The notes under the pieces: model-generated
Told to the model about the DNA's origin: nothing
Database searches by the model: none
Seen by the model: only the letters and a program-made list of their open reading frames with translations
NCBI RefSeq assembly: GCF_940670685.1
Contig: NZ_OW711693.1
Coordinates: forward strand, 310,001 to 374,000
Direction of reading: 5' to 3'
Source of the DNA: Anaeropeptidivorans aminofermentans
Lineage (GTDB): Bacteria > Bacillota > Clostridia > Lachnospirales > UBA5962
DNA: 64,000 nucleotides
Part shown: piece by piece, positions 25,505 through 34,725 of the stretch
How positions within the stretch are numbered: position 1 is the first letter of the stretch
How the letters are laid out: the number at the start of each line of letters is the position of its first letter
Program-made: the position numbers and the translations under genes

Positions 25505-26725
25505 ATGCTTATTGTTCAGAAATTTGGCGGGAGCTCCGTGGCGAATGTGGAGCGGGTTATGAATGTTGCGAATAGGATTGTTGACACTTATAAAGCAGGC
25601 AATTCTGTTGTAGTAGTGCTTAGCGCCCAAGGCGACACTACAGACGAGCTTATTGAAAAGGCAAAAGAATTAAATAAAAATCCTTCAAGGCGTGAGATGG
25701 ATATGCTTTTAGCTACCGGCGAGCAGCAGTCGGTTGCGCTTATGGCTATGGCCATACATTCTCTTGGCTATCCGGCAGTTTCTTTAAACGCAAATCAGGT
25801 TGGAGTGCTTACGTCTTCCAACCATCAAAATGCCCGAATAAAAAGAATCAATACCGAAAGAATAAATTCGGAGCTTGATAAAAATAATATTGTTATTATA
25901 GCCGGGTTTCAAGGCTATAACAGGTATAACGACCTTACGACTTTAGGCAGAGGCGGCTCCGATACGACGGCGGTTGCCCTTGCCGCGAGCCTTAACGCGG
26001 ATTTATGCGAAATATATACAGACGTTGACGGTGTTTATACAGCCGATCCCAGAGTTGTGAAAGGGGCTGTTAAGCTTGAAGAAATAAGCTATGACGAAAT
26101 GCTTGAGCTTGCTTCTTTGGGTGCAAAGGTTCTTCATAACAGGTCTGTTGAGCTTGCTAAGAAATATAATGTTAAGCTTGTGGTTCGCTCAAGCATGACA
26201 AAAGAAGAGGGTACTTTAGTTAAGGAGGAAACAAAAATGGAAAAAATGTTTGTAAGCGGCCTTGCCGTAGACGACAATGTGGCAAGAATATCCCTTATTG
26301 GTATAGAAGACTCGCCTGGAAAGGCTTTTAAAATATTTTCTTTGCTTGCGAAAAACGATATTATGGTAGATATCATTCTTCAGTCTCTTGCAAAGAATAA
26401 CACAATTGATATTTCCTTTACCGTAACTAAAGATGAGGCGCAGGAAACTGTAAAAATCCTTAATGAGAATAAAGAACGTATTAATTTCAACTCTATCAGC
26501 TATGACGACGATATAGCCAAGCTCTCTATCGTAGGCGCAGGAATGGCGACGAATCCGGGGGTTGCTTCCGTGATGTTTGAAGCCCTTTACGATGTGGGGG
26601 TAAATATACACCTTATTTCAACTTCTGAAATAAAGATAACCGTTCTTATTGATAAAGATGATGCAAATAAAGCGGCAAATTCCGTTCATGATAAATTTTT
26701 CAGCCAGTTTTTGCTGAGTAAATAA
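25505..26725 (+). CDS. lysC: Aspartate kinase
   Basis: The 406-residue enzyme phosphorylates aspartate, the first step towards lysine, threonine and methionine. KFGGSSVANVERV near the start is the kinase signature, with GRGGSDTTAVALAASLNADLCEIYTDVDGV as the Asp-binding region. Two ACT domains fill the C-terminal 140 residues (VARISLIGIEDSPGKAFKIF and AKLSIVGAGMATNPGVASVMF), so feedback control by lysine and/or threonine is likely. Length and order match monofunctional Gram-positive kinases. AAGGAGG precedes the ATG, and the GrpB-like gene follows after 36 bases. Confidence 0.95.
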   Translation: MLIVQKFGGSSVANVERVMNVANRIVDTYKAGNSVVVVLSAQGDTTDELIEKAKELNKNPSRREMDMLLATGEQQSVALMAMAIHSLGYPAVSLNANQVGVLTSSNHQNARIKRINTERINSELDKNNIVIIAGFQGYNRYNDLTTLGRGGSDTTAVALAASLNADLCEIYTDVDGVYTADPRVVKGAVKLEEISYDEMLELASLGAKVLHNRSVELAKKYNVKLVVRSSMTKEEGTLVKEETKMEKMFVSGLAVDDNVARISLIGIEDSPGKAFKIFSLLAKNDIMVDIILQSLAKNNTIDISFTVTKDEAQETVKILNENKERINFNSISYDDDIAKLSIVGAGMATNPGVASVMFEALYDVGVNIHLISTSEIKITVLIDKDDANKAANSVHDKFFSQFLLSK

Positions 26726-26761
26726 TATCTGGCAGGCCTTATCTTTATCAGGAGGCAGGAT

Positions 26762-27283
26762 ATGCATATAGAAATTGTTGATTATAGTGAAAACTGGCGG
26801 ATTTTATATGAGAAGGAAGCCTTATTCATAGGCAATATCCTTAAGGACGAGATTATAAGCATCTTTCATATTGGAAGCACCTCCGTAAGCGGCCTTAAGG
26901 CAAAGCCCATTATAGACATTATGCCTGTGGTTTCCGATATCGAAAAAATAGATGCGTTGAACCCTTACTTTGAAGCAATAGGCTATGAGCCTATGGGAGA
27001 ATTCGGCATAGAGCGCCGCAGATATTTCCGAAAGGGAAAAGAAAAGCAAGCCTTCCACGTCCATATCTTTCAATATGATAATTTATATGAAATTGAGCGG
27101 CATCTTGCTTTCAGGGATTATTTAAGAAATTTCCCTGATGCAAGACAAGCTTACGGAAGCCTTAAAGCGGAGCTTGCAAAAAAATACCCAAATGACATCG
27201 ACGCTTACTGCGACGGAAAAGACAGCCTTGTAAAAGAAATCGAAGCAAGGGCTATAAAATGGAAATGGCAGAACAGAAATTAA
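26762..27283 (+). CDS. GrpB/UPF0157-family protein (nucleotidyltransferase-like)
   Basis: The 173-residue protein matches the GrpB family: HIGSTSVSGLKAKPIIDIMPVV near residue 40, ERRRYFRKGKEKQAFHVHIF, and LAFRDYLRNFPDARQAYGSLKAELA. The fold is nucleotidyltransferase-like, and the biological role of the family is not established. GGAGG lies seven bases before the ATG. It is probably co-transcribed with the aspartate kinase and ends at a strong terminator. Confidence 0.88.
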   Translation: MHIEIVDYSENWRILYEKEALFIGNILKDEIISIFHIGSTSVSGLKAKPIIDIMPVVSDIEKIDALNPYFEAIGYEPMGEFGIERRRYFRKGKEKQAFHVHIFQYDNLYEIERHLAFRDYLRNFPDARQAYGSLKAELAKKYPNDIDAYCDGKDSLVKEIEARAIKWKWQNRN

Positions 27284-27286
27284 TAA

Positions 27287-27320
27287 AAGCTTGTCCCTTA
27301 TAAGGGACAAGCTTTTATAT
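27287..27320 (+). terminator. Terminator after the GrpB-like gene
   Basis: AAAAGCTTGTCCCTTATAAG and its complement form a 15-base-pair stem with T residues after it. It can also serve the convergent kinase gene. Confidence 0.85.
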
Positions 27321-27391
27321 TTTCGCTTTATAATGGAGAATCCTTGGGTTTATTTAAATTTAAAAGCGGCAGAAAATGAAACTTGTTCTTA

Positions 27392-29638
27392 TTATTTATA
27401 AAGAATAAGAATCACCTTGAACAAGTCTCCATCTATGGAAATATCCATTTTTCCCCCGTGGAGGTCTATGATATTTTTGGCGATGGAAAGGCCCAGGCCG
27501 CTTCCTTCGGTGGTTCTTGAAGAGTCCCCTCTTTTGAACCTTTCAAAAAGCTCCGAGGCATCGAAATCAAGTTCATGGTTTGATACGTTTTTAAGGATTA
27601 TTTCAGCGTATCGGTCGTGGTCTATGAAAGAAACATACACCCGGGAGCCTTTGGGAGAATAATTAATAATATTATTAATGAGGTTTTCAAATACCCGCCA
27701 CATTTTTTTGCCGTCAAGCCACAGCATTATTTTTTCTGAGGTAGTGCTTAAACGGAAGTCAAGGCCGGATTCTTCTATTTTTTCATTTAACTCCCCTTGA
27801 GACTGTTCATAAAGCTGTATTACGTCTACCGGCTCTAAATCAAGCTCTACAGACTGGCTGCTTAATTTTGAGGCTTCAAAAAGGTCGTCGATTAATATTT
27901 TAAGCCGATAGGATTTTTGCTTCAGGACCTCTACATAGCTTCTTGCTTCGGGGCCTAAGCCGTTCAGCCTTGAAAGCAGATCGACATAATTTATAATAGA
28001 GGTGAGGGGGGTTTTTAAGTCGTGGGATACGTTTGTAATAAGCTCTGTCGTGGTACGCTCGCTTTTAAGGGTCTCATCAAGGGAGCGGTAAAGGCCTTCG
28101 CTAAGCTCGTTCAGCATATTTACAGGGGTGGCAAAAAGCCCTGTTTCTCTCGGAACCTCTATTTTCTTGCCCCCTGAAATGATATTTATATAGTATCCAA
28201 GCTTTGAAAAGCTGGAGATGATATCCATGGTTATAAATATAACGGCGCATACGAAAAGGGCTACGATGACAAAAAATGCCGTTTCTATATAAAGCCCTGC
28301 AGTTCCTACAAGCATTATAGTAAAGATTAAAATAATTATAATAACAAAAAGCATAAGCACCCATAAGAAGGTTAGGAAAAACGGGCTAAAGGCCCTAATG
28401 ATTTTAAGATTTTCTCCTATTTTTAAGATGGACTTATACTCAAATTCATTTTTAAGCCGCCGTATATCCTTTAAAATATAAACAGCGTATGCAAAAGAAA
28501 AAATAATTGCAATGATGTAAATAAAAAGCATGGCGGAATCAAAAACAAGGTCTGTTCCGCCGTAGCCATTCATGTTCAGAGCGCTTATATTTCCTGCAGT
28601 ATAGCGGAATATATTGCTTCCTGCCCAAACGATGAGAAAAAGCTTTAGAAAAGCAGGAATTTTAAGATAAGGCCTGAAAAACAGACAAAAGCCCTCTTTT
28701 ACAGAGGAACCGGAGCTTCTGTAGGCCTCAAAAATAAGGCTTATAATTGCCCCTGCCGCTGCAAGAGCTAAAATAATATATTTAATGAGCAAATTCCTGT
28801 ATCTTTCAATTTCGCTGTTTCTGTAACGGATTGCCGATTCTATGGAAGGGCCAAGGATGCTTTGAAGAGGCTGCTCCTTGGGTATTATAATATATCCGGT
28901 TATTCCGTTAAGCTCAAAGCTTGTGTTTAAATTTACGCCGTTAAAGGTTTCGGATATTTCCGAGAGGTTAATATTGAGATAGGCCTCGTTTTGCATATAA
29001 TACTCAATATTATCTACGCCGGCTATGTTTTTAAATGTACGGTTCAGGACGGAGTCGTTGATGTAATAGACGAATTCGTCTGTCTGCTCAAGATAGTTAT
29101 AAATAATGGTGTAATTTTCATTCTTTTCTTTTAATATGGATTTTTTAATATTATTGACTTCGTCTCTGTAATTTTCTATAAGCTTTTCAAAGGAATTCCG
29201 GAGCTGTTCTTCGGCTACGGCAATATCTTCTTTTGTGCTTTCGCTGTTAAAAGCCGTTTCGTTATAAAGGTCTATGGCCCTTTGCTGAGAGGCATACAAA
29301 TTCTGCTGGAGCTTTGCCGTGTCCTCGGCAATATCCATTTCCGTAACCTTTTTATCCTCCGGCAGCGTAAGAAAATTTCTGTAATAAATAAAAAACCTGT
29401 TTAAGTTTTTAGCGTATCTCGTGATATTTTCATTTACTACATAATCGGAGCGGAGGGCGTTTTCAAAAATAATCCTGGAATTGTAATCATTTTTAAAATA
29501 TTTATATTTTTCTATATAGCCGTCTATGCTTACGAGGCTGATATAAAAAAGCACAGACGAAAAAATAAGAATAAGCATAGAGATTCCGTATTTTTTGGAA
29601 AGAATCATGCCGTCTTTTAATAAGCTGCTATTTTTCAA
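27392..29638 (-). CDS. Multi-pass sensor histidine kinase
   Basis: The 748-residue kinase has an unusual front half. One helix (about 20-37) is followed by a large outside domain to about 280 with coiled-coil character, then about five more helices (285-305, 330-348, 365-390, 418-443, 450-472), a HAMP-like linker, HisKA with phospho-acceptor His539 in NVSHDLKTPLTS, and a HATPase domain with NLINNIINYSP and GSGLGLSIAKNIIDLHGG. The start is TTG with TAGGAT upstream and overlaps the response regulator stop by 11 bases, so the pair is translated together. The signal is unknown; cell-envelope or antimicrobial peptide sensing is common for such pairs. Confidence 0.92.
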   Translation of the reverse strand: MKNSSLLKDGMILSKKYGISMLILIFSSVLFYISLVSIDGYIEKYKYFKNDYNSRIIFENALRSDYVVNENITRYAKNLNRFFIYYRNFLTLPEDKKVTEMDIAEDTAKLQQNLYASQQRAIDLYNETAFNSESTKEDIAVAEEQLRNSFEKLIENYRDEVNNIKKSILKEKNENYTIIYNYLEQTDEFVYYINDSVLNRTFKNIAGVDNIEYYMQNEAYLNINLSEISETFNGVNLNTSFELNGITGYIIIPKEQPLQSILGPSIESAIRYRNSEIERYRNLLIKYIILALAAAGAIISLIFEAYRSSGSSVKEGFCLFFRPYLKIPAFLKLFLIVWAGSNIFRYTAGNISALNMNGYGGTDLVFDSAMLFIYIIAIIFSFAYAVYILKDIRRLKNEFEYKSILKIGENLKIIRAFSPFFLTFLWVLMLFVIIIILIFTIMLVGTAGLYIETAFFVIVALFVCAVIFITMDIISSFSKLGYYINIISGGKKIEVPRETGLFATPVNMLNELSEGLYRSLDETLKSERTTTELITNVSHDLKTPLTSIINYVDLLSRLNGLGPEARSYVEVLKQKSYRLKILIDDLFEASKLSSQSVELDLEPVDVIQLYEQSQGELNEKIEESGLDFRLSTTSEKIMLWLDGKKMWRVFENLINNIINYSPKGSRVYVSFIDHDRYAEIILKNVSNHELDFDASELFERFKRGDSSRTTEGSGLGLSIAKNIIDLHGGKMDISIDGDLFKVILILYK

Positions 29639-30329
29639 TTTTATATCCTACCCCCCATACGACCTTAAGGTACATAGGCTCCTTAGGGTTTACCTCTATT
29701 TTTTCCCTTATTCTTCTGATGTGTACGGCTACGGTGTTTTCACTGTTGTAAAAAGGCTCTTTCCATACTTTTTCATAGATTTCTTCTATGGAAAAGGTAA
29801 TATTCTTATTTTCCATAAGAAGCTGAAGGATTTTAAATTCTATCGGCGTGAGGTGAACCTGAGTGCCGTTTACAAAGACTTCATTTGTCTTTTTGTTAAG
29901 CACAAGGCCCCTTATGGATAGAACGCCGTCATCTTCCTTGTTTTTTTGGTAATTTTCATATTTTGTATAGCGCCTTAAATTGCTTTTTACCCTTGCAATA
30001 AGCTCAAGAAAATTAAAAGGTTTTGTCATATAATCGTCGGCACCGATATTAAGGCCCAAGATAACGTCTCTGTCTTCGCTTTTTGCAGATAATATGATGA
30101 TGGGGATATCCTTATCCTGCCGTATTTTTAAAGTTGCTTGAATTCCGTCCATTTTAGGCATCATGATATCCATGATAATTAGGTGGACGTCTGTTTTTTC
30201 AAGAATTTCAAGGGCCTCTGCCCCGTCTGCCGCAAGAAATACATTCATGCCTTCGTTTGTAAGATAAATGTCAAGCGCGTTTCTAATTTCCTTATCGTCA
30301 TCTGCTACTAAAATATTATATTCGTTCAT
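29628..30329 (-). CDS. OmpR-family response regulator
   Basis: The 233-residue regulator has a receiver domain with acidic pocket DDD (10-12), phospho-acceptor Asp54 in IMDIMMPKMDG, and KPF in DYMTKPFNFLEL. The C-terminal winged helix (from about 135) carries LTPIEFKILQLLMENKN and AVHIRRIREKIEVNPKEPMYLKVVWGVGYKIE. The ATG at 30329 has AAGGAGA upstream; a longer frame to 30380 has none. It lies first in the operon with the kinase and probably controls nearby or unlinked envelope genes. Confidence 0.94.
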   Translation of the reverse strand: MNEYNILVADDDKEIRNALDIYLTNEGMNVFLAADGAEALEILEKTDVHLIIMDIMMPKMDGIQATLKIRQDKDIPIIILSAKSEDRDVILGLNIGADDYMTKPFNFLELIARVKSNLRRYTKYENYQKNKEDDGVLSIRGLVLNKKTNEVFVNGTQVHLTPIEFKILQLLMENKNITFSIEEIYEKVWKEPFYNSENTVAVHIRRIREKIEVNPKEPMYLKVVWGVGYKIEK

Positions 30330-30544
30330 ATCCAATCTCCTTAGTATTACTTTTTTTGTAGTATTCGGGGAACATATCAAGATTCAATTTCATCGCGTCT
30401 AGCAGTACATAAGGTATGAAACTAAATCCACTATATAATATACGGATTACAAAAGAATTATTTTATTATTAAACTATTATTAAAAATATAATAATAAATT
30501 GATGAATTTTTAGATTTGAAAGTAAATAAGCCCTATGCTATTAT

Positions 30545-30705
30545 TATAATTAAATAATGTTTCAAGGTATTTACAGCAAAATAAGCTTGTAGCAACAAAG
30601 ATCCATTTTCTATAAACGGCTTAAATGTGTAAAAACGCTATAACCCAAGCCGTCTAAAATATACAATTTTTATTACTGTAACTAATTGGTTTTACTATAT
30701 AGGGT
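30545..30705. repeat. Diverged R1-variant repeat
   Basis: It contains AGCAACAAAGATCCATTTTCTATAAACGGCTTAAATG...ATATACAATTTTTATTACTGTAA, matching the variant at 11876-12108 in order and spacing. The ends have decayed. Confidence 0.45.
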
Positions 30706-30758
30706 ATTTGAAGTATTTTACATTATCTGCTAAGTTATACTATAAAAGCCTATTTATA

Positions 30759-30892
30759 TATAGTAAATTTCTTATAAAGAGATAACAAAAAAACATTCAC
30801 TATAGACTAAAACAGGAATTTCCTTCGGAATGATACATTTCACGTCTATGTAAATATCGGTTTTATTACGGTTTAATTTTAAAATTATTATA
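30759..30892. repeat. R1 repeat (134 bp)
   Basis: The left end is TATAGTAAATTTCTTATAAA and the right end is GGTTTAATTTTAAAATTATTATA. The core reads GGAATTTCCTTCGGAATGATACAT. It lies 31 bases before the GTG of the next gene, so it may supply or displace that gene's promoter region. Confidence 0.7.
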
Positions 30893-30923
30893 ATTATATC
30901 AAATTAGAACGAGGAGGGATAGA

Positions 30924-31373
30924 GTGCTTAGAATAAAGCTTGATTATTTGAAAGAGCTTCTTGATAAAAAAATGGGGGCGTTAAGTAAAATATATAATAT
31001 CACCGAAAACCAGAATATGATTTTATTAAGCAAAGAAAGCTCTCCGGAAGCCAATGTGTTTTTCGCGGAAATGAATAAGGAGAAGCTTCATTTAATCGAT
31101 GAGGTGATAGACCTTGACAGGCTTTTTCAGTCCTCCTTTAAAGAAATAGAAGATAAATTAGACGAAGCCGGAAAAGAATACCCGGAAACCGTAAAAAATA
31201 TGCAGACCCTTATTAATGAAATCCTTGAAAAAGATATTTCCATAAGAGCATGGGAACAAAAAAACAAAGAAATCCTTGATCAAATCAAAAAACCTTCCCA
31301 AAAACCTGTTCAAAAGGCAGGGAAGAATTATATATTAAATAGGTATAAAAGCAATTCGAAAAAGGATTCTTAG
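30924..31373 (+). CDS. Small coiled-coil protein, possibly FlgN-like
   Basis: The 149-residue protein is nearly all helical, with heptad-like spacing (LDYLKELLDKKMGALSKIYNITENQN, EKLHLIDEVIDLDRLFQSSFKEIEDKL) and a lysine-rich tail. This resembles flagellar chaperone FlgN-type proteins, but no flagellar gene is in the window, so the name is tentative. It starts with GTG after a strong GAGGAGGG. The TAG stop (31371-31373) coincides with the first bases of an R2 repeat, so the original C-terminus may have been altered. It lies just upstream of rpmG but under a separate promoter. Confidence 0.6.
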   Translation: MLRIKLDYLKELLDKKMGALSKIYNITENQNMILLSKESSPEANVFFAEMNKEKLHLIDEVIDLDRLFQSSFKEIEDKLDEAGKEYPETVKNMQTLINEILEKDISIRAWEQKNKEILDQIKKPSQKPVQKAGKNYILNRYKSNSKKDS

Positions 31374-31490
31374 GGCACAGCTGAAAGATTGAGAATCCAG
31401 AATATTTTGCCGTAACAATACGGCTTCTTCATTAAAAGCCTTCGAATGTACATTTTCGTACAATATCCGGAAGTTTGACTATTTTTAGAT
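31373..31490. repeat. R2 repeat, copy 4 (diverged, right end unclear)
   Basis: TAGGGCACAGCTGAAAGATTGAGAATCCAGAATATTTTGCCGTAA follows R2 copy 1 position by position with substitutions, then CTTCTTCAT and ACAATATCCGGAAG match the inner parts. The right terminal repeat is not clear. Confidence 0.5.
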
Positions 31491-31684
31491 ATAAATTGAG
31501 CTTGCAGGGCTGTCTTATAGCAATCCAGACTTTAATCCTCAGATATATACAATTTAAAGCCTTGATTTAAATTATAAGCCTTGCACAGCAAGGTGCTGCG
31601 GCCGGTTCTTACCTATAATATGTTCCTGAAATTTCCTTTCGGAGAAAAACAAAGGCCTAAAAATAGTTGTCTTCTAAAAAACAT

Positions 31685-31713
31685 TTGACATTGTTTTAGC
31701 TGTGTGATAGTAT
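31685..31713 (+). promoter_or_regulatory. Promoter of the rpmG-secE-nusG-rplKA operon
   Basis: -35 TTGACA (31685-31690), a 17-base spacer and -10 TAGTAT (31708-31713) lie 159 bases before rpmG. The leader holds a short GGCC-type hairpin near 31790-31805. Confidence 0.75.
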
Positions 31714-31871
31714 TATTTGGTGACGAGAGTCTTTTTTTTGTGTCTAAAAAAAGTATCGGATATATATTCCGCTTTGTTTTATATCGTGCGGCCTAAAGGC
31801 CCGCAGCTTATAAAATTAAAAGACGGAATGAAATTTTAGATTTAAGCTATTAATAAAGAGAGGTGTAATCA

Positions 31872-32021
31872 ATGAGAGCCAATATTACATTAGCATGCAC
31901 AGAATGCAAGCAGAGAAACTACAACACTTCAAAGGAAAAGAAAAATCATCCTGACAGATTAGAAACTAAGAAATTCTGCAAATTCTGCAATGCTCACACT
32001 CTTCACAGAGAAACCAAGTAA
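31872..32021 (+). CDS. rpmG: 50S ribosomal protein L33
   Basis: The 49-residue ribosomal protein has the zinc-ribbon form with two Cys pairs (CTEC near the N-terminus and CKFC near the C-terminus). GAGAGGTG precedes the ATG. The position immediately before secE and nusG is the standard Gram-positive arrangement. It ends 13 bases before the secE start. Confidence 0.95.
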   Translation: MRANITLACTECKQRNYNTSKEKKNHPDRLETKKFCKFCNAHTLHRETK

Positions 32022-32034
32022 GGATGTGAATATT

Positions 32035-32271
32035 TTGGATAAGGATAATAAAAAGCAGGATGCTAAGCCTGTTGAAGCCAGTAAAGGCCTTTCCGACAAG
32101 ATAAACGAATACAAAGGCGAATTTAAGAGAATAGTTTGGCCTACAAGGGCCGAGCTTAAGAAGAATACGATTACTGTCATTATTACATGTATATTGTTTG
32201 GGGTTCTCATTTTCTGTATGGATTTTGTGTTTAATACAGGGATGGACCTTTTTGCAAAGCTTGTAAGCTGA
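32035..32271 (+). CDS. secE: Preprotein translocase subunit SecE
   Basis: The 78-residue SecE has one transmembrane helix. The conserved amphipathic segment EYKGEFKRIVWPTRAELKKNT precedes the helix VIITCILFGVLIFCMDFVF. The TTG at 32035 is the best start because AGGATG lies about nine bases before it; the frame further upstream overlaps rpmG out of frame. It stabilises SecY in the membrane channel. Confidence 0.92.
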   Translation: MDKDNKKQDAKPVEASKGLSDKINEYKGEFKRIVWPTRAELKKNTITVIITCILFGVLIFCMDFVFNTGMDLFAKLVS

Positions 32272-32420
32272 TAGGGCTTTTTATGTCTGTAAGTATATCT
32301 TTTAAAGCAGATGAGATAGGCTCAAGGCTTTGGTTTTGAGATGATTCTCATGGGGTTTTAAGGGGTTTTACTTAAAGAAGGTCACCTTAAAAGCGAATAG
32401 CGTAAGCAAAGGATGGTAAT

Positions 32421-32942
32421 ATGTCTAATGAAGCCCGGTGGTATGTTGTTCATACCTATTCAGGATACGAAAACAAGGTAAAGGCGAATATTGAAAAAAT
32501 CGTTGAAAACCGAAATATGCAGGACCAGATTTTAGAGGTTCAGGTTCCCACTCAGGAGCAGATAGAAATTAAAAACGGCCAGAAGAAAAGCGTTCAAAGG
32601 AAGGTTTTTCCGGGCTACGTGCTTCTTAAGATGATTATGAACGACGAAACCTGGTACATCGTAAGAAATACAAGAGGCGTTACAAGTTTTGTAGGCCCCG
32701 GCTCAAAGCCCGTTCCTCTTACAGAAGAGGAAATAGGAACCATGGGCATAGAGCTTTCTGCGGAAACCATAGACGCTAATCTTGGGGACAGCGTAAGAGT
32801 TACCTTTGGTCCCTTTGAAGATTCTATCGGTACTGTAAAAGAAATCAATTTCAACAAAAGAACCGTTACCGTTACTCTTTCCGTATTCGGAAGGGAAACG
32901 CCGGTGGAACTTGATTTCAATCAGATTCAAAATCTCATATAG
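32421..32942 (+). CDS. nusG: Transcription termination/antitermination factor NusG
   Basis: The 173-residue protein has the N-terminal NGN domain (ARWYVVHTYSGYENKVKANIEK...FPGYVLLKM, WYIVRNTRGVTSFVG) and the C-terminal KOW domain (GDSVRVTFGPFEDSIGTVKEIN). It binds RNA polymerase and couples transcription with termination or translation. The start follows AAAGGATGG. Confidence 0.96.
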   Translation: MSNEARWYVVHTYSGYENKVKANIEKIVENRNMQDQILEVQVPTQEQIEIKNGQKKSVQRKVFPGYVLLKMIMNDETWYIVRNTRGVTSFVGPGSKPVPLTEEEIGTMGIELSAETIDANLGDSVRVTFGPFEDSIGTVKEINFNKRTVTVTLSVFGRETPVELDFNQIQNLI

Positions 32943-33049
32943 CTTAACGTGAGTTCGACAACTGCCCTTTTGGTTAACCAAGGGAAAATTACAAGAATTT
33001 TTCGTATTATGAGTATAAAACTTTAAGTACACCTTTAGGTGTACGCACG

Positions 33050-33120
33050 GCAGTGTTTTTCTGCAAATTCGTACAAATAGTATCAAAAGCTTGATGGAAT
33101 TTTAATTCCGCTGAATTCAT
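33050..33120. repeat. R5 repeat copy 1 in the nusG-rplK spacer
   Basis: GCAGTGTTTTTCTGCAAATT...GTACAAATAGTA...GATGGAATTTTAATTCCG matches 35536-35608 at about 58 of 70 positions by eye. Looser similarity (GGTTAACCAAGGGAAAA against GGTTTATCAAGGAAAA) extends upstream to about 32970. The palindrome GGAATTTTAATTCC ends each copy. Confidence 0.6.
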
Positions 33121-33317
33121 ATTAGCTTAGGTTTTCTGTAGGGTTAGGTTCAATTGATTACAGCCAGAAAATACACTTCGGTATTTTCACATGCTTTAGT
33201 ATTTTTAAAATTTATTATTGAAATGTTTTTCTTTCATACATGAAGGGAAATATTTATAAAGGGCACACACCGCCCGTTTATACCGCAGGCAATGGCTTGC
33301 GTATGCGCTTTTTGCGC

Positions 33318-33346
33318 GTGGGAGGGAAAATCCCGTTAATTACCAC
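33318..33346 (+). promoter_or_regulatory. Candidate L1-binding leader element before rplK
   Basis: GTGGGAGGGAAAATCCCGTTAATTACCAC folds into a hairpin whose outer stem is GTGG/CCAC. A matching element lies before rplA at 33806-33834. The form resembles L1 leaders that mimic the 23S rRNA site and let L1 repress its own operon. Confidence 0.6.
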
Positions 33347-33363
33347 ATTTCAGGAGGTGCCAT

Positions 33364-33789
33364 ATGGCAAAGAAAGTTACAGGTTATATCAAATTGCAAA
33401 TTCAGGCTGGTAAAGCCACCCCAGCACCGCCGGTAGGACCCGCTTTAGGTCAGCACGGCGTTAACATTATGGGCTTTTGCAAGGAATTTAATGAAAGAAC
33501 ACAATCACAGGTAGGTTTAATCATCCCTGTTGTTATCACTGTTTATCAGGACAAGTCTTTTACATTCATCACAAAGACTCCTCCTGCTGCCGTTCTTTTA
33601 AAGAAGGCCTGCAAGATCGAATCCGGTTCAGGGGTTCCCAACAAAACAAAAGTTGCTAAGATCAATCGTGAAGAGCTTCGCAAAATCGCAGAGCAGAAAA
33701 TGCCCGACTTAAACGCAGCAAACGTTGATTCGGCCATGAGCATGATTGCAGGTACTGCCCGCAGCATGGGTATCGTAGTTGAAGACTAA
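33364..33789 (+). CDS. rplK: 50S ribosomal protein L11
   Basis: The 141-residue protein has the standard L11 sequence: [32 protein letters not shown] at the N-terminus and the RNA-binding C-terminal domain ending [15 protein letters not shown]. It forms the GTPase-associated stalk base on 23S rRNA. AGGAGGTGCCAT precedes the ATG. Confidence 0.97.
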   Translation: MAKKVTGYIKLQIQAGKATPAPPVGPALGQHGVNIMGFCKEFNERTQSQVGLIIPVVITVYQDKSFTFITKTPPAAVLLKKACKIESGSGVPNKTKVAKINREELRKIAEQKMPDLNAANVDSAMSMIAGTARSMGIVVED

Positions 33790-33805
33790 TACTATATTAG
33801 TATAA

Positions 33806-33834
33806 GTGGGAGGGAGCTCTCCCGATATTACCAC
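33806..33834 (+). promoter_or_regulatory. Second candidate L1-binding element, between rplK and rplA
   Basis: GTGGGAGGGAGCTCTCCCGATATTACCAC repeats the architecture of the element at 33318-33346 with a different loop. It ends two bases before the rplA Shine-Dalgarno sequence, a good place for translational repression. Confidence 0.55.
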
Positions 33835-33850
33835 ATAAGGAGGATTTTTG

Positions 33851-34546
33851 ATGAAAAGAGGAAAGAAATATATAGAAAAAGAAAAGCTTGTAGACCGCTC
33901 AAGCCTTTATGACATAAAAGAAGGCATCGAGCTTGTTCAGAAGCTTTCCTATGCTAAATTTGACGAAACAGTTGAAGCTCATATTAAATTGGGCGTTGAC
34001 TCCCGCCATGCAGACCAGCAGGTTAGAGGTGCAGTTGTTCTTCCCCATGGTACAGGTAAAAAGGTAAGAGTTCTTGTTTTTGCCAAAGGCGATAAAGCCG
34101 CCGAAGCGGAAGCCGCCGGCGCAGACTTTGTAGGCGCTGAGGAGCTTGTTTCAAGAATTCAAAACGACAACTGGTTTGACTACGACGTAGTAGTTGCAAC
34201 CCCGGATATGATGGGTGTTGTTGGCCGTTTAGGTAGAGTATTGGGTCCAAAAGGCCTTATGCCAAACCCAAAAGCCGGAACCGTTTCTATGGATGTTAAG
34301 AAGGCTGTTGAAGATATTAAAGCCGGTAAAATCGAATACCGTCTCGATAAAACAAACATTATCCACGTTCCCATTGGAAAGGTTTCCTTCGGAACTGAGA
34401 AGCTGAAAGAAAACTTTGACACGCTGATGGGTGCTGTTGTTAAGGCGAAGCCTGCCGCTTCCAAGGGAACTTACTTAAGAAGCGTTGTTGTAACTACAAC
34501 TATGGGCCCAGGAGTTAAATTAAACGCTTCAAAAATCGTAGGTTAA
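33851..34546 (+). CDS. rplA: 50S ribosomal protein L1
   Basis: The 231-residue protein matches L1: [74 protein letters not shown] and the ending [17 protein letters not shown]. The ATG at 33851 is 7 bases after AAGGAGG; a TTG at 33848 is in frame but too close. It binds the L1 stalk of 23S rRNA and, in many bacteria, its own mRNA. Confidence 0.97.
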   Translation: MKRGKKYIEKEKLVDRSSLYDIKEGIELVQKLSYAKFDETVEAHIKLGVDSRHADQQVRGAVVLPHGTGKKVRVLVFAKGDKAAEAEAAGADFVGAEELVSRIQNDNWFDYDVVVATPDMMGVVGRLGRVLGPKGLMPNPKAGTVSMDVKKAVEDIKAGKIEYRLDKTNIIHVPIGKVSFGTEKLKENFDTLMGAVVKAKPAASKGTYLRSVVVTTTMGPGVKLNASKIVG

Positions 34547-34675
34547 GAAACATTATTCTGCATATTTTTTCATGGGATGACTTGATGAAGCACAGAATAA
34601 AGCATGAAAAGATACGAAACACTAAATTTTTTCACACCATAGGGTTTAATCTTTTATGGGAATATAATTTAGTGA

Positions 34676-34704
34676 TTGACAAAATTATTAAAACAAGCTA
34701 TACT
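34676..34704 (+). promoter_or_regulatory. Promoter of rplJL
   Basis: -35 TTGACA (34676-34681), a 17-base spacer and -10 TATACT (34699-34704) precede the L10 leader. Confidence 0.8.
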
Positions 34705-34725
34705 TATTTAGCTTGATTAATTAAA

